From JAISJU01 sp031555675 (GTDB taxonomy: Bacteria; Bacteroidota; Bacteroidia; Bacteroidales; Paludibacteraceae): a DNA stretch of 9,093 nucleotides. The first letter of the stretch is position 1, and each line of letters opens with the position of its first letter. The stretch covers positions 1 to 9,093 of the forward strand of contig JAVBUB010000095.1 of NCBI GenBank assembly GCA_031555675.1, given 5' to 3'. The notes beneath the pieces were generated by a model. The model had not been told where the DNA came from. It ran no database searches and saw nothing but the letters and a program-made list of their open reading frames with translations. The position numbers and the translations under genes are program-made. Shown here piece by piece: positions 1 to 6,854 of the stretch.

Positions 1-900
1 CCGAAACTAAAAATTATAGCCAGGGGAACCGCTATAAAAATAATTGGCGAAGAAAGTGAAGTCAATATTTTTGAGCAAAAAATCAATAAAATAATTCAAT
101 ACGTGGCTGAATTTAATCAACTGAATCAGGAAACTATTATTGATATCATCAAAGGGAAAGCGCCGTTGGAAATCAAAGCGGATCATTTGATTCTGCATGG
201 TGTCAATGGAAAATCTATTGTTGCACGCACTCCCAATCAACAAAAACTGGTTAAAGAGTTTGAAAAAAACGATATGCTTTTTGCTATTGGTCCTGCCGGA
301 TCGGGAAAAACTTATACAGCTATTGCGTTAGCTGTAAAAGCATTGAAAAATAAGAGTGTAAGAAAAATCATCTTGAGCCGTCCGGCAGTAGAAGCAGGAG
401 AAAAACTGGGATTCTTGCCCGGCGATATGAAAGAAAAGATAGATCCGTATTTGCAACCGTTGTATGATGCGCTGGAAGATATGATTCCACCGTTAAAACT
501 GAAAGAGTATATAGAACGAGGCACTATACAAATAGCTCCTCTGGCTTTTATGCGTGGACGTACCTTAAACGATGCCGTTGTGATTTTGGATGAAGCGCAA
601 AACACAACTACGCACCAGATTAAAATGTTTTTGACTCGTATGGGCATCAATACCAAAATGATTATTACAGGAGATATTACTCAAATTGACTTGCCTATTA
701 ATCAGAAATCCGGATTAATTGATGCTTTACAGGTATTGAAAACAATAAAGGGAATATCAAAAATAGAATTTACGGTTAAAGATATTGTTAGGCATAAGTT
801 GGTAAAAAGGATTGTGGAGGCATATGCTAAGAGGGAGAAGAAAGAGGATAAAAATGCTAAATTGATTTCTAAAATTGATATTGATCCGGTGCTAAAATAG
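1..900 (+). CDS. phoH: PhoH-family ATPase (5' partial)
   Basis: PhoH-like P-loop ATPase, a cytoplasmic protein linked in other bacteria to RNA metabolism and phosphate stress; its exact role is unsettled. The reading frame is open from base 1 (PKLKIIARG, a typical PhoH N-terminal strand), so the GTG at 103 is an internal Val codon, not the start, and the gene begins upstream of the window. Of 299 visible residues, Walker A GPAGSGKT is at 97-104, the R127-P128 'RPAVEAGEKLG' segment follows, Walker B VVILDEAQN is at 193-201, and the sensor-like ITGDITQIDLP is at 221-232. Probably only a few dozen N-terminal residues are missing. The tail is Lys-rich. The next gene on the same strand starts 55 nt downstream. 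From memory, Bacteroidales often place phoH directly before purC; here a Fic-type gene lies between them. Family assignment is secure. Confidence 0.95.
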   Translation, partial: PKLKIIARGTAIKIIGEESEVNIFEQKINKIIQYVAEFNQLNQETIIDIIKGKAPLEIKADHLILHGVNGKSIVARTPNQQKLVKEFEKNDMLFAIGPAGSGKTYTAIALAVKALKNKSVRKIILSRPAVEAGEKLGFLPGDMKEKIDPYLQPLYDALEDMIPPLKLKEYIERGTIQIAPLAFMRGRTLNDAVVILDEAQNTTTHQIKMFLTRMGINTKMIITGDITQIDLPINQKSGLIDALQVLKTIKGISKIEFTVKDIVRHKLVKRIVEAYAKREKKEDKNAKLISKIDIDPVLK

Positions 901-955
901 CCAACTCAAAGGAAAGAATTGGCTGAAATAATTAATAACCAATAAGGTTGTAACA

Positions 956-1948
956 ATGAAAACAACTGAATTAAAAATCGGCGACAGCCAGATAATCATA
1001 TATCAAGCACCTGACGGAAAAACCAATCTGGACGTAAGATTGGAAAAAGAAACTGTCTGGCTTAACAGACAGCAAATAGCAGAATTATTTAATAGGGATA
1101 TTAAAACAATAGGTAAGCATATTATTAATGCACAGAAAGAGGAATTGGCTAATTTACCAGTTGTCGCAAAATTTGCGACAACTGCTACTGATGGAAAAAC
1201 CTACCAAGTAGAATATTACAATCTCGATATAATTATTTCCATTGGTTACCGTGTAAAATCACAACAAGGAGTACAATTTCGTATTTGGGCCAATCGTATC
1301 TTAAAAGAATTCTTAATAAAAGGCTATGCCATAAAACAAAACATACAACTTCAGCAATATCAAGATTTAAAAAATACAGTAAAACTCTTGTCAAATGTTC
1401 TTGAATGCAAAGAACTAACAGCTGATGAAGCCACTGGACTACTGCAAGTACTAACTGATTATTCTTATGGTCTTGACATATTAGACAAATATGATTATCA
1501 AACGCTTAATATTGAGGGAACAACAGTTGAAGAAAGATTCCGGGTCACATATGATAGTGCCATGAAACTTATTATCAACTTAAAGAATAAATTTGGAAAT
1601 AGTAGTTTATTTGGTAACGAAAAAGATGAATCTTTTCATAGTTCTATTGCTACTATTTACCAAACATTTGACGGAAAAGAGCTATACCCAAGTTTAGAAG
1701 AAAAAGCGGCAATGCTGCTTTATCTGGTAACCAAGAACTACTCTTTTACCGATGGCAACAAACGTATTGCCGCCCTTTTATTTCTTTGGTTTTTAGATAA
1801 AAACGGAATTCTCTATCATACCGATGGATCTATGCGAATCGGCAATAATACACTTGTTGCTCTTACTTTAATGATTGCCGAAAGCCGCACGGAAGAAAAG
1901 GATATGATGGTAAAAGTTGTGGTAAATTTGATTAATAAAAATAATTAA
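956..1948 (+). CDS. RhuM-Fic/Doc fusion protein with Tyr in place of the catalytic Fic His
   Basis: A 330-residue two-domain protein. Residues about 1-130 match the RhuM virulence-protein family: WLNRQQIAELFNRDIKTIGKH (34-54) looks like a helix-turn-helix, followed by VVAKFATTATDGKTYQ (69-84), YYNLD and GYRVKS. Residues about 190-330 are a Fic/Doc domain with the upstream flap-like segment LYPSLEEKAAMLLYLV (243-258) and the core motif Y262-S-F-T-D-G-N-K-R270. Fic enzymes transfer AMP or another phosphate-containing group to target hydroxyls; Doc phosphorylates EF-Tu. The usual catalytic His (HxFxDGNKR) is Tyr here (TAC at 1739-1741), so activity may be lost or altered. No Phd-like antitoxin gene is adjacent and I see no clear inhibitory (S/T)xxxE(G/N) helix. 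The stop lies 18 nt before purC, suggesting cotranscription. A perfect palindrome sits inside the RhuM domain. It is probably acquired DNA; function in this host is unknown. Confidence 0.88.
   Translation: MKTTELKIGDSQIIIYQAPDGKTNLDVRLEKETVWLNRQQIAELFNRDIKTIGKHIINAQKEELANLPVVAKFATTATDGKTYQVEYYNLDIIISIGYRVKSQQGVQFRIWANRILKEFLIKGYAIKQNIQLQQYQDLKNTVKLLSNVLECKELTADEATGLLQVLTDYSYGLDILDKYDYQTLNIEGTTVEERFRVTYDSAMKLIINLKNKFGNSSLFGNEKDESFHSSIATIYQTFDGKELYPSLEEKAAMLLYLVTKNYSFTDGNKRIAALLFLWFLDKNGILYHTDGSMRIGNNTLVALTLMIAESRTEEKDMMVKVVVNLINKNN
1158..1184. repeat. Perfect 13-bp-arm palindrome inside the RhuM domain
   Basis: Arms CAGTTGTCGCAAA (1158-1170) and TTTGCGACAACTG (1172-1184) are exact reverse complements around a single A at 1171. 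The segment encodes P68 to T76 (PVVAKFATT), a conserved-looking stretch of the RhuM domain. It is much longer than expected by chance. It could be a dyad bound by a regulator, possibly the protein's own HTH, an mRNA or cruciform element, or an integration target. No function can be assigned from sequence alone. Confidence 0.9.
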
Positions 1949-1966
1949 TATTTAAACATTATAAAA

Positions 1967-2914
1967 ATGAACGCATTAACAAAAACTGATTTCAATTTTC
2001 CAAAGCAAAAAAGCTTATACAAAGGAAAAGTACGTGATGTATATAATATCAACGACGAACTGTTGGTAATGGTAGCAACCGACCGTATTTCGGCATTCGA
2101 TGTGGTGTTGCCTAAAGGTATTCCATACAAAGGACAAATGTTGAACCAGATTGCTGCCAAATTTTTGGATGCAACTGCCGATATTGTCCCCAACTGGAAA
2201 ATTGCAACTCCGGACCCAATGGTAACGGTTGGCGTGCAATGTAAATCTTTTCCGGTAGAAATGATTGTAAGAGCTTATCTTTGCGGTAGCGCCTGGCGTA
2301 CATATAAAAGCGGCGTACGTAAAATCTGCGGTGTAAAAATACCCGATGGCATGAAAGAAAACCAACGCTTCCCTACTCCAATTATTACCCCTACTACAAA
2401 AGCCGAATTAGGTTTGCACGATGAAGATATTTCAAAAGAAGAAATTTTGGCTCAAGGTTTGGTTTCGAAAGAAGATTATGATATGCTGGAAAAATATACG
2501 TTGGCATTATTTCAACGTGGAACTGAAATTGCTGCTAAAAGAGGTTTAATTTTAGTGGATACTAAATATGAATTTGGCAAACGCGACGGAAAAATTTATC
2601 TGATCGATGAAATACATACGCCGGATTCTTCACGTTATTTTTATGCCGAAGGTTATGAAGAGTTTTTTGCTAAAGGAGAACCTCAAAAACAACTCTCCAA
2701 AGAGTTTGTACGCGAATGGTTGATGGAAAATGGTTTCCAGGGAAAAGAAGGACAAAAAGTTCCTGAAATGACCGATGAGATCGTAAAAAGCATTAGCGAA
2801 AGATATATTGAACTTTATGAAAACATTACCGGAGAAAAATTTGAAAGAGCTAATACCGATAATATAAAGGAACGTATAGAAAAGAACATCACAGAATATT
2901 TGAAAAACCATTAA
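1967..2914 (+). CDS. purC: SAICAR synthetase (phosphoribosylaminoimidazole-succinocarboxamide synthase)
   Basis: Catalyses the ATP-dependent ligation of CAIR with aspartate to give SAICAR in de novo purine synthesis, in the cytosol. The 315-residue protein has the family blocks in order: LYKGKVRDVY (17-26), ATDRISAFDVVLP (37-49), VEMIVRAYLCGSAW (97-110), TPTTKAELGLHDEDIS (141-156), LILVDTKYEFG (194-204) and LIDEIHTPDSSRYF (212-225). The length fits the longer, single-domain PurC type found in Bacteroidales rather than the roughly 237-residue E. coli form. The ATG at 1967 is preceded by an A/T-rich leader and lies 18 nt after the Fic gene stop, so it is probably read from transcripts crossing that gene. 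A structured element with a terminator follows the stop directly. No frameshift or missing block is seen. Confidence 0.97.
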   Translation: MNALTKTDFNFPKQKSLYKGKVRDVYNINDELLVMVATDRISAFDVVLPKGIPYKGQMLNQIAAKFLDATADIVPNWKIATPDPMVTVGVQCKSFPVEMIVRAYLCGSAWRTYKSGVRKICGVKIPDGMKENQRFPTPIITPTTKAELGLHDEDISKEEILAQGLVSKEDYDMLEKYTLALFQRGTEIAAKRGLILVDTKYEFGKRDGKIYLIDEIHTPDSSRYFYAEGYEEFFAKGEPQKQLSKEFVREWLMENGFQGKEGQKVPEMTDEIVKSISERYIELYENITGEKFERANTDNIKERIEKNITEYLKNH

Positions 2915-2916
2915 TA

Positions 2917-3035
2917 AAAAAGAGGATGTCTCAAAATAGAAATTAAGTCTCTGAGAATTGAGTATTCGCGTTCAGTCTCAGATAGGTATCCGAATACAAA
3001 GAGGGTGGAATCACATTGTGAGACACCCTCTTTTT
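2917..3035. repeat. MITE-like element with long inverted ends after purC
   Basis: The ends 2917-2937 and 3015-3035 are inverted repeats of 21 bp with two mismatches (A2926 against C3026, A2934 against G3018); the outer 17 bp have one mismatch. They enclose 77 bp with further small dyads: GTATTCG 2962-2968 with CGAATAC 2991-2997, and CTGAGA 2951-2956 with TCTCAG 2976-2981. The size of about 119 bp, high structure, no coding capacity and position right after a stop codon suggest a miniature inverted-repeat element or an IS-end remnant. I see no convincing target-site duplication. The alternative is a purely structural 3' end of purC. Confidence 0.45.
2998..3035 (+). terminator. Intrinsic terminator downstream of purC
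   Basis: Stem AAAGAGGGTG (2998-3007) pairs with CACCCTCTTT (3024-3033). Inside it is a small internal loop and a second stem TCAC (3011-3014) with GTGA (3018-3021). A run of T covers 3031-3035. It ends transcription from purC and may partly block readthrough from the convergent minus-strand gene that stops at 3054. The 3' arm is also the right end of the larger inverted repeat. Confidence 0.75.
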
Positions 3036-3053
3036 GTGTCTTTATTTCCGGAT

Positions 3054-3749
3054 TTACTTTAAGAAAATAAAGTTATATAGAGTATTGTAGTCTGTTTGAA
3101 AATAGGCCTTGGTAAATATATCTTTTGTCATAAAAACAGTACTGACACCACAACCTGCAGGAAATGGATTGCTGTATTTATTGTTGCTGTATGTTGTTTT
3201 AAAAAACAAAAAACGAGCCATATCGCTACCTTTCATGAATTGTGTTTGATAAACCAAATAACTTGTTTTTTTACCAGCTGTTAATTTTGTATCGCAAATG
3301 TTCTTACATTGAGCTTCTATTTCATTCACAGTATTAGCTGTTCCTTCTTTCAATATTGTGAATTTAGTAGTAGCTACTTTAGTTGGATCTATTTTAGAAA
3401 CATTATTCATATATTCTTTTTCGTCTATTAAATAATAATCAATAACAACCTGATTAGTCAGATATTGCTCCATAGATTCGCTCATGGTAACGTCCGGATG
3501 GTAGCTCAGGAGCATATAATAATTGTTTCCATTACACATAATAGTTCTCACTTCGTATTTTCCAAAATAATTTTGTAAACAATTGATCATGTTCATGTTT
3601 TTTTCCCATTTGCCATTATTATTATAATATCCATCGGAACCGTTTATCTCGGCATAAACATTTGAAACTTCAGGGAAAAGGACATTTTCCTGGGCATTGG
3701 CCACAGCCAAAGAAAAGGCACAGCATAGTAATAGGAATAATTTTTTCAT
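3054..3749 (-). CDS. Exported protein of unknown function
   Basis: A 231-residue protein that I do not recognise. I chose the ATG at 3749 rather than the longer frame from 3788 because it gives a textbook signal peptide: MKK, a hydrophobic core LFLLLCCAFSLAV, and an A17-N18-A19 cleavage site before Q20. The mature chain of about 212 residues is rich in Tyr, Asn, Lys and Thr with no further membrane segment, so it is probably periplasmic or secreted. It has five cysteines (57, 72, 148, 152, 200), enough for two disulfides. There is no lipobox, no C-terminal sorting domain and no evident catalytic motif. It lies 77 nt downstream of another small exported protein gene on the same strand, so the two may be cotranscribed. 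It is likely lineage-specific. Confidence 0.75.
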   Translation of the reverse strand: MKKLFLLLCCAFSLAVANAQENVLFPEVSNVYAEINGSDGYYNNNGKWEKNMNMINCLQNYFGKYEVRTIMCNGNNYYMLLSYHPDVTMSESMEQYLTNQVVIDYYLIDEKEYMNNVSKIDPTKVATTKFTILKEGTANTVNEIEAQCKNICDTKLTAGKKTSYLVYQTQFMKGSDMARFLFFKTTYSNNKYSNPFPAGCGVSTVFMTKDIFTKAYFQTDYNTLYNFIFLK

Positions 3750-3826
3750 ATAAAATATTTTTATTGATTTTAAAATATAACAAATCAAGAATTATAAAGT
3801 TCGTAAATTTGTCTCAAAATAACATT

Positions 3827-4201
3827 TTATTCGTTTCGTTCCAGAATATAGTCATCCTCAGAACTATTGCCCGTGGTAAAAGACCATGTTATATCAAAAT
3901 AATTATATTCATTTATAACACCATAAGGAATGGTAATGATATAAGTAGTATTGGGTTTAAAATCATCATGGCGAATAATTAAATTATTTCCTTCGATAAC
4001 ACTAGAAACGTTTTTTACCGAAGGGGATATATTGATATCTAACAATTCTCCAGGAGTAATTTCCTGGTCAAACGTAACCGAAATATCTATATCAACAGGC
4101 ACATTTGTTGCTGTATCGGCAGGAATAACCATCAGTAATTCAACTGAATAAGTTTTTGAAGCAAATAGGATCAATGATGCGATCAGAATTATTTTTTTCA
4201 T
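3827..4201 (-). CDS. Small exported protein with one Ig-like (Big_5-type) domain
   Basis: A 124-residue protein starting at the ATG at 4201. The frame could extend six codons further upstream, but the MKK start gives a proper signal peptide (KKIILIASLILFASKTYS, cleavage near S19). Almost all of the mature part is one bacterial Ig-like domain of the Big_5/SbsA type: IPADTATNVPVDIDISVTFD (26-45), then a strand with NLIIRHDDFKPNTTYIITIP (73-92) and the closing WSFTTG (106-111). Such domains usually act as adhesion or spacer modules in large surface proteins; a protein made of only one is unusual. It ends in a short acidic tail without an anchor. Located between aspS and the unknown exported gene, same strand. 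Upstream terminators isolate it from aspS, so it needs its own promoter, which I could not place. The binding target is unknown. Confidence 0.78.
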   Translation of the reverse strand: MKKIILIASLILFASKTYSVELLMVIPADTATNVPVDIDISVTFDQEITPGELLDINISPSVKNVSSVIEGNNLIIRHDDFKPNTTYIITIPYGVINEYNYFDITWSFTTGNSSEDDYILERNE

Positions 4202-4292
4202 GTTTGAAATTTGATTCAAGATTTAAAATTTAAGATTAGGAATAATTAAATTTACCATATATTAATAAAACACTTATTCTTGTTTTTTGTTT

Positions 4293-4328
4293 AAAAAATA
4301 ACCCCACATTCAAAAATGAATATGGGGT
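4293..4328 (-). terminator. Second (distal) terminator of aspS
   Basis: ACCCCA (4301-4306) pairs with TGGGGT (4323-4328), then a C/A mismatch, then ATTCA (4308-4312) with TGAAT (4317-4321) around an AAAA loop. Read on the minus strand, the stem is followed by TATTTTTT (4300 down to 4293). A T-rich run also follows on the plus strand (4331-4336), so it may work in both directions. Confidence 0.75.
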
Positions 4329-4350
4329 ATATTTTTTATAATTTATAATA

Positions 4351-4370
4351 AGCCGCAAAGCATTGCAGCT
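4351..4370 (-). terminator. First (proximal) terminator-like hairpin of aspS
   Basis: AGCCGCAA (4351-4358) and TTGCAGCT (4363-4370) form an 8-bp stem with one G-U wobble on the minus-strand RNA and a 4-nt loop. It begins 3 nt after the aspS stop codon and is followed by UUAUUAUAAAUU, a weaker U tract than that of the distal hairpin. Confidence 0.55.
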
Positions 4371-4373
4371 CTA

Positions 4374-6128
4374 CTATTTCTTTATTGTCAATGCGATATT
4401 GAGTTCTTTTAATTGTTCTTCGTCTACTGTAGACGGCGCATCTATCATCACATCGCGTCCGGAATTATTTTTAGGGAAAGCAATGCAATCACGGATACTA
4501 TCCAGTCCGGCAAAAAGAGAAACAAACCTGTCTAAACCAAAAGCCAAACCACCATGAGGAGGTGCTCCATATTTAAATGCGTTCATCAGGAATCCAAACT
4601 GACGTTGTGCTTTTTCTTTGGTAAAGCCCATCAGTTCGAACATTTTGTTTTGCAGTTCACTGTCGTGTATACGGATAGATCCCCCACCCAACTCTATTCC
4701 GTTGATTACCATATCATAGGCATTAGCACGTACTTTTACAGGATCGGAATCGAGCATGTGTACGTCTTCGGGTTTAGGCGATGTAAACGGATGGTGTACG
4801 GCATACAGGCGTTGGGTTTCTTCATCGAATTCAAACAAAGGGAAATCTATTACCCAAAGTGGTGAAAATGTATTTTTATCACGGAATCCTAAACGTGAAC
4901 CCATTTCGAGACGGAGTTCTCCAAGCGCTTTTTGTGTTTTTGCTTTGTTTCCGGCTAATATTAATATTAAATCCCCGGCTTTGGCATTAAACATGCTGCC
5001 AATGCGTTGTAAATCTTCGGGAGAATAAAATTTATCGACACTTGATTTGTATGTCCCATCGGCTTCACAACGGATATATACCAATCCAGTGGCGCCTATT
5101 TGCGGACGTTTTACAAAATCGGTCAGTTCGTCCAGTTGTTTGCGGGTATAAGCAGCACATCCTTCGGCACAAATACCCCCTACATACTCGGCATTATCAA
5201 AAACCACGAAATTACGTCCGGAAACGGCTTCTTTCAATTCCACAAATTTCATTTCAAAGCGGGTATCCGGTTTATCGGATCCATAATATTGCATGGCATC
5301 AGCCCAGGTCATACGTGGAAAAGGCTCGGTAAAATCGATATCTTTTACATATTTAAAAAGATGTTTGGCCATTCCTTCAAACATATTGAGTACGTCTTCC
5401 TGCTCTACGAAAGACATTTCGCAGTCTATTTGGGTAAATTCAGGCTGGCGGTCGGCACGTAAATCTTCGTCACGGAAGCATTTTACTATCTGGAAGTATT
5501 TATCAAAACCGGAAACCATCAGCAATTGCTTGAACGTTTGCGGCGATTGAGGCAAGGCATAAAATTCTCCGGGATTCATACGTGACGGAACTATAAAATC
5601 GCGTGCTCCTTCGGGGGTAGAACCGATCAATACGGGTGTTTCTACTTCGAGGAATCCAAGATTATCGAGGTAACGGCGTATTTCGAAAGTCATTTTATGG
5701 CGTAATTCCAAATTTTTACGTACCGGAATGCGGCGTAAATCTAGATAACGGTATTTCATGCGGAGATCGTCTCCGCCGTCTGTATTGTCTTCTATGGTAA
5801 ATGGTGGTACTTCCGATTGGTTCAATATAGTTAACTCCGATACAATTACTTCTATATCTCCTGTCGGAATATTGGCATTTTTATTGGTTCTTTCGGCTAC
5901 AGTACCTTTTACCTGAATAACAAATTCGCGTCCTAACGAATTGGCTTTTTCACAAAGATCAGCATTGACCTCCTGATTAAACACCAATTGCGTTATTCCA
6001 TATCTATCACGAAGGTCAACAAAGGTCATCCCGCCCATTTTTCGGTTTTTTTGTACCCAGCCGGCAAGTGTTACCTGTTGGCCTGCATTCGTTAACCTGA
6101 GTTCTCCACAAGTTTTTGTCCTAAACAT
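4374..6128 (-). CDS. aspS: Aspartyl-tRNA synthetase
   Basis: Charges tRNA-Asp with aspartate using ATP, in the cytosol; class IIb synthetase. The 584-residue protein is full length for the bacterial type. The OB-fold anticodon-binding domain covers about 1-105 (VTLAGWVQKNRKMGGMTFVDLRD). Motif 1 lies near 145-170. Motif 2 is FRDEDLRADRQPEFTQID (218-235), including R219. The bacterial GAD insertion covers roughly 285-415, and GIELGGGSIRIHD (477-489) and motif 3 GGLAFGLDRF (526-535, R534) close the active site. The ATG at 6128 has a TAnnTTTG promoter element about 33 nt upstream, and two terminators follow the stop, so it looks like a single-gene unit. I cannot tell from sequence whether it is discriminating or also charges tRNA-Asn; that depends on whether the genome has GatCAB and AsnRS. 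Confidence 0.98.
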   Translation of the reverse strand: MFRTKTCGELRLTNAGQQVTLAGWVQKNRKMGGMTFVDLRDRYGITQLVFNQEVNADLCEKANSLGREFVIQVKGTVAERTNKNANIPTGDIEVIVSELTILNQSEVPPFTIEDNTDGGDDLRMKYRYLDLRRIPVRKNLELRHKMTFEIRRYLDNLGFLEVETPVLIGSTPEGARDFIVPSRMNPGEFYALPQSPQTFKQLLMVSGFDKYFQIVKCFRDEDLRADRQPEFTQIDCEMSFVEQEDVLNMFEGMAKHLFKYVKDIDFTEPFPRMTWADAMQYYGSDKPDTRFEMKFVELKEAVSGRNFVVFDNAEYVGGICAEGCAAYTRKQLDELTDFVKRPQIGATGLVYIRCEADGTYKSSVDKFYSPEDLQRIGSMFNAKAGDLILILAGNKAKTQKALGELRLEMGSRLGFRDKNTFSPLWVIDFPLFEFDEETQRLYAVHHPFTSPKPEDVHMLDSDPVKVRANAYDMVINGIELGGGSIRIHDSELQNKMFELMGFTKEKAQRQFGFLMNAFKYGAPPHGGLAFGLDRFVSLFAGLDSIRDCIAFPKNNSGRDVMIDAPSTVDEEQLKELNIALTIKK

Positions 6129-6160
6129 TTTTAAGAGAGTTTTAAAAATTTAATATCGCG

Positions 6161-6168
6161 CAAAAATA
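6161..6168 (-). promoter_or_regulatory. Probable Bacteroidota -7 promoter element for aspS
   Basis: On the minus strand this reads TATTTTTG, a full match to TAnnTTTG, 32 nt upstream of the aspS ATG in an otherwise gene-free 88-nt gap. I see no convincing -33 TTTG at the usual spacing, so the call rests on the -7 element and position. Confidence 0.45.
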
Positions 6169-6216
6169 CAAATAGTCTGTAGATTATCATTCATTATTTT
6201 AAATAAAATAAAAAGT

Positions 6217-6837
6217 TTACAACTGTACGTAAACTCCTTTTTTGGTTTCAAAAAATTCCTCATTGAAATAATCGCTCAAATTATATAAAGTAGCTATATT
6301 CTTAAAAGGCATAACTTCATGAGAAAGTTCACCTCCTTTCAAGCAAATAAGACCATTGGGTAAAGCATTGTGTTGTTCTTTCTTAATATTTTTCTTGACG
6401 AGTTTAATTAAATCGGCTAACGGCATTACGGCACGACTTACTACAAAGTCGAATTTTTCTTTTTCTTCTTCAATACGGCAATGTTTGAAACTAACATTTT
6501 TGAGCCCTATTGCTTCCGCTACTTCTGTTGCTACTTTTATCTTTTTACCGATGGAATCGACCAAATGAAAGTATACTTCGGGAAACATGATAGCGAGTGG
6601 AATACCTGGAAATCCGCCACCGGTACCTACATCAATGATAGTGGTTCCGGGCTTAAATTTAAGAATACGGGCAATGGCCAAAGAATGCAATATATGGCGT
6701 TCATAAAGATTCTCAATGTCTTTACGGGAAATAACATTTATCTTACTGTTCCAATCGCTATATAAAGCAAATAAAGCAGCAAATTGCCGCTTTTGTTCTT
6801 CCGTTAAATCCGGAAAATATTTTAGAATAATATCCAT
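6217..6837 (-). CDS. rsmG: 16S rRNA (guanine-527-N7)-methyltransferase RsmG
   Basis: SAM-dependent enzyme that makes m7G527 in 16S rRNA of the 30S subunit; loss gives low-level streptomycin resistance in other bacteria. The ATG at 6837 is preferred over the one at 6858, because it gives the usual MDIILKYFPDLTEEQ start and a 206-residue protein typical of Bacteroidales, and avoids overlap with the upstream stop. Motifs: YERHILHSLA (45-54), the SAM-binding loop DVGTGGGFPG (69-78), VSRAV (133-137) and CLKGG (165-169). All key regions are present. It is the last gene of an apparent era / repeat-protein / rsmG unit, 17 nt after the preceding TGATAA stop. The by-product SAH is the substrate of AhcY, encoded further along on the same strand. 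Confidence 0.96.
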   Translation of the reverse strand: MDIILKYFPDLTEEQKRQFAALFALYSDWNSKINVISRKDIENLYERHILHSLAIARILKFKPGTTIIDVGTGGGFPGIPLAIMFPEVYFHLVDSIGKKIKVATEVAEAIGLKNVSFKHCRIEEEKEKFDFVVSRAVMPLADLIKLVKKNIKKEQHNALPNGLICLKGGELSHEVMPFKNIATLYNLSDYFNEEFFETKKGVYVQL

Positions 6838-6854
6838 AAAATTAATATAAATTA

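Noticed and set aside
103..105. GTG as a start codon for the PhoH gene
   Set aside because: The frame is open to base 1 and the upstream residues match the PhoH N-terminal domain, so the gene is cut by the window edge.
312..656. Minus-strand open frame across phoH
   Set aside because: It lies antisense to well-conserved PhoH motifs and shows no family signature of its own; the same holds for the frames opposite purC, aspS, rsmG and era.
899..924. Hairpin AGCCAA/TTGGCT over the phoH stop as a terminator
   Set aside because: The stem is only six pairs plus two beyond a mismatch, with no T run after it; it is too weak to call.
1923..1930. TAAATTTG as a promoter for purC inside the Fic gene
   Set aside because: It matches TAnnTTTG, but there is no -33 partner, it is codons of the Fic tail, and several such matches are expected by chance in AT-rich DNA.
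3810..3821. TGTCTCAAAATA shared with the left end of the repeat element at 2927-2938
   Set aside because: A single 12-base match between two sites in 9 kb of AT-rich DNA is expected by chance, and the rest of the end sequence is not present.
4374..6128. Assignment as non-discriminating AspRS
   Set aside because: The discriminating positions cannot be judged reliably by eye, and the presence of GatCAB or AsnRS elsewhere in the genome is unknown.
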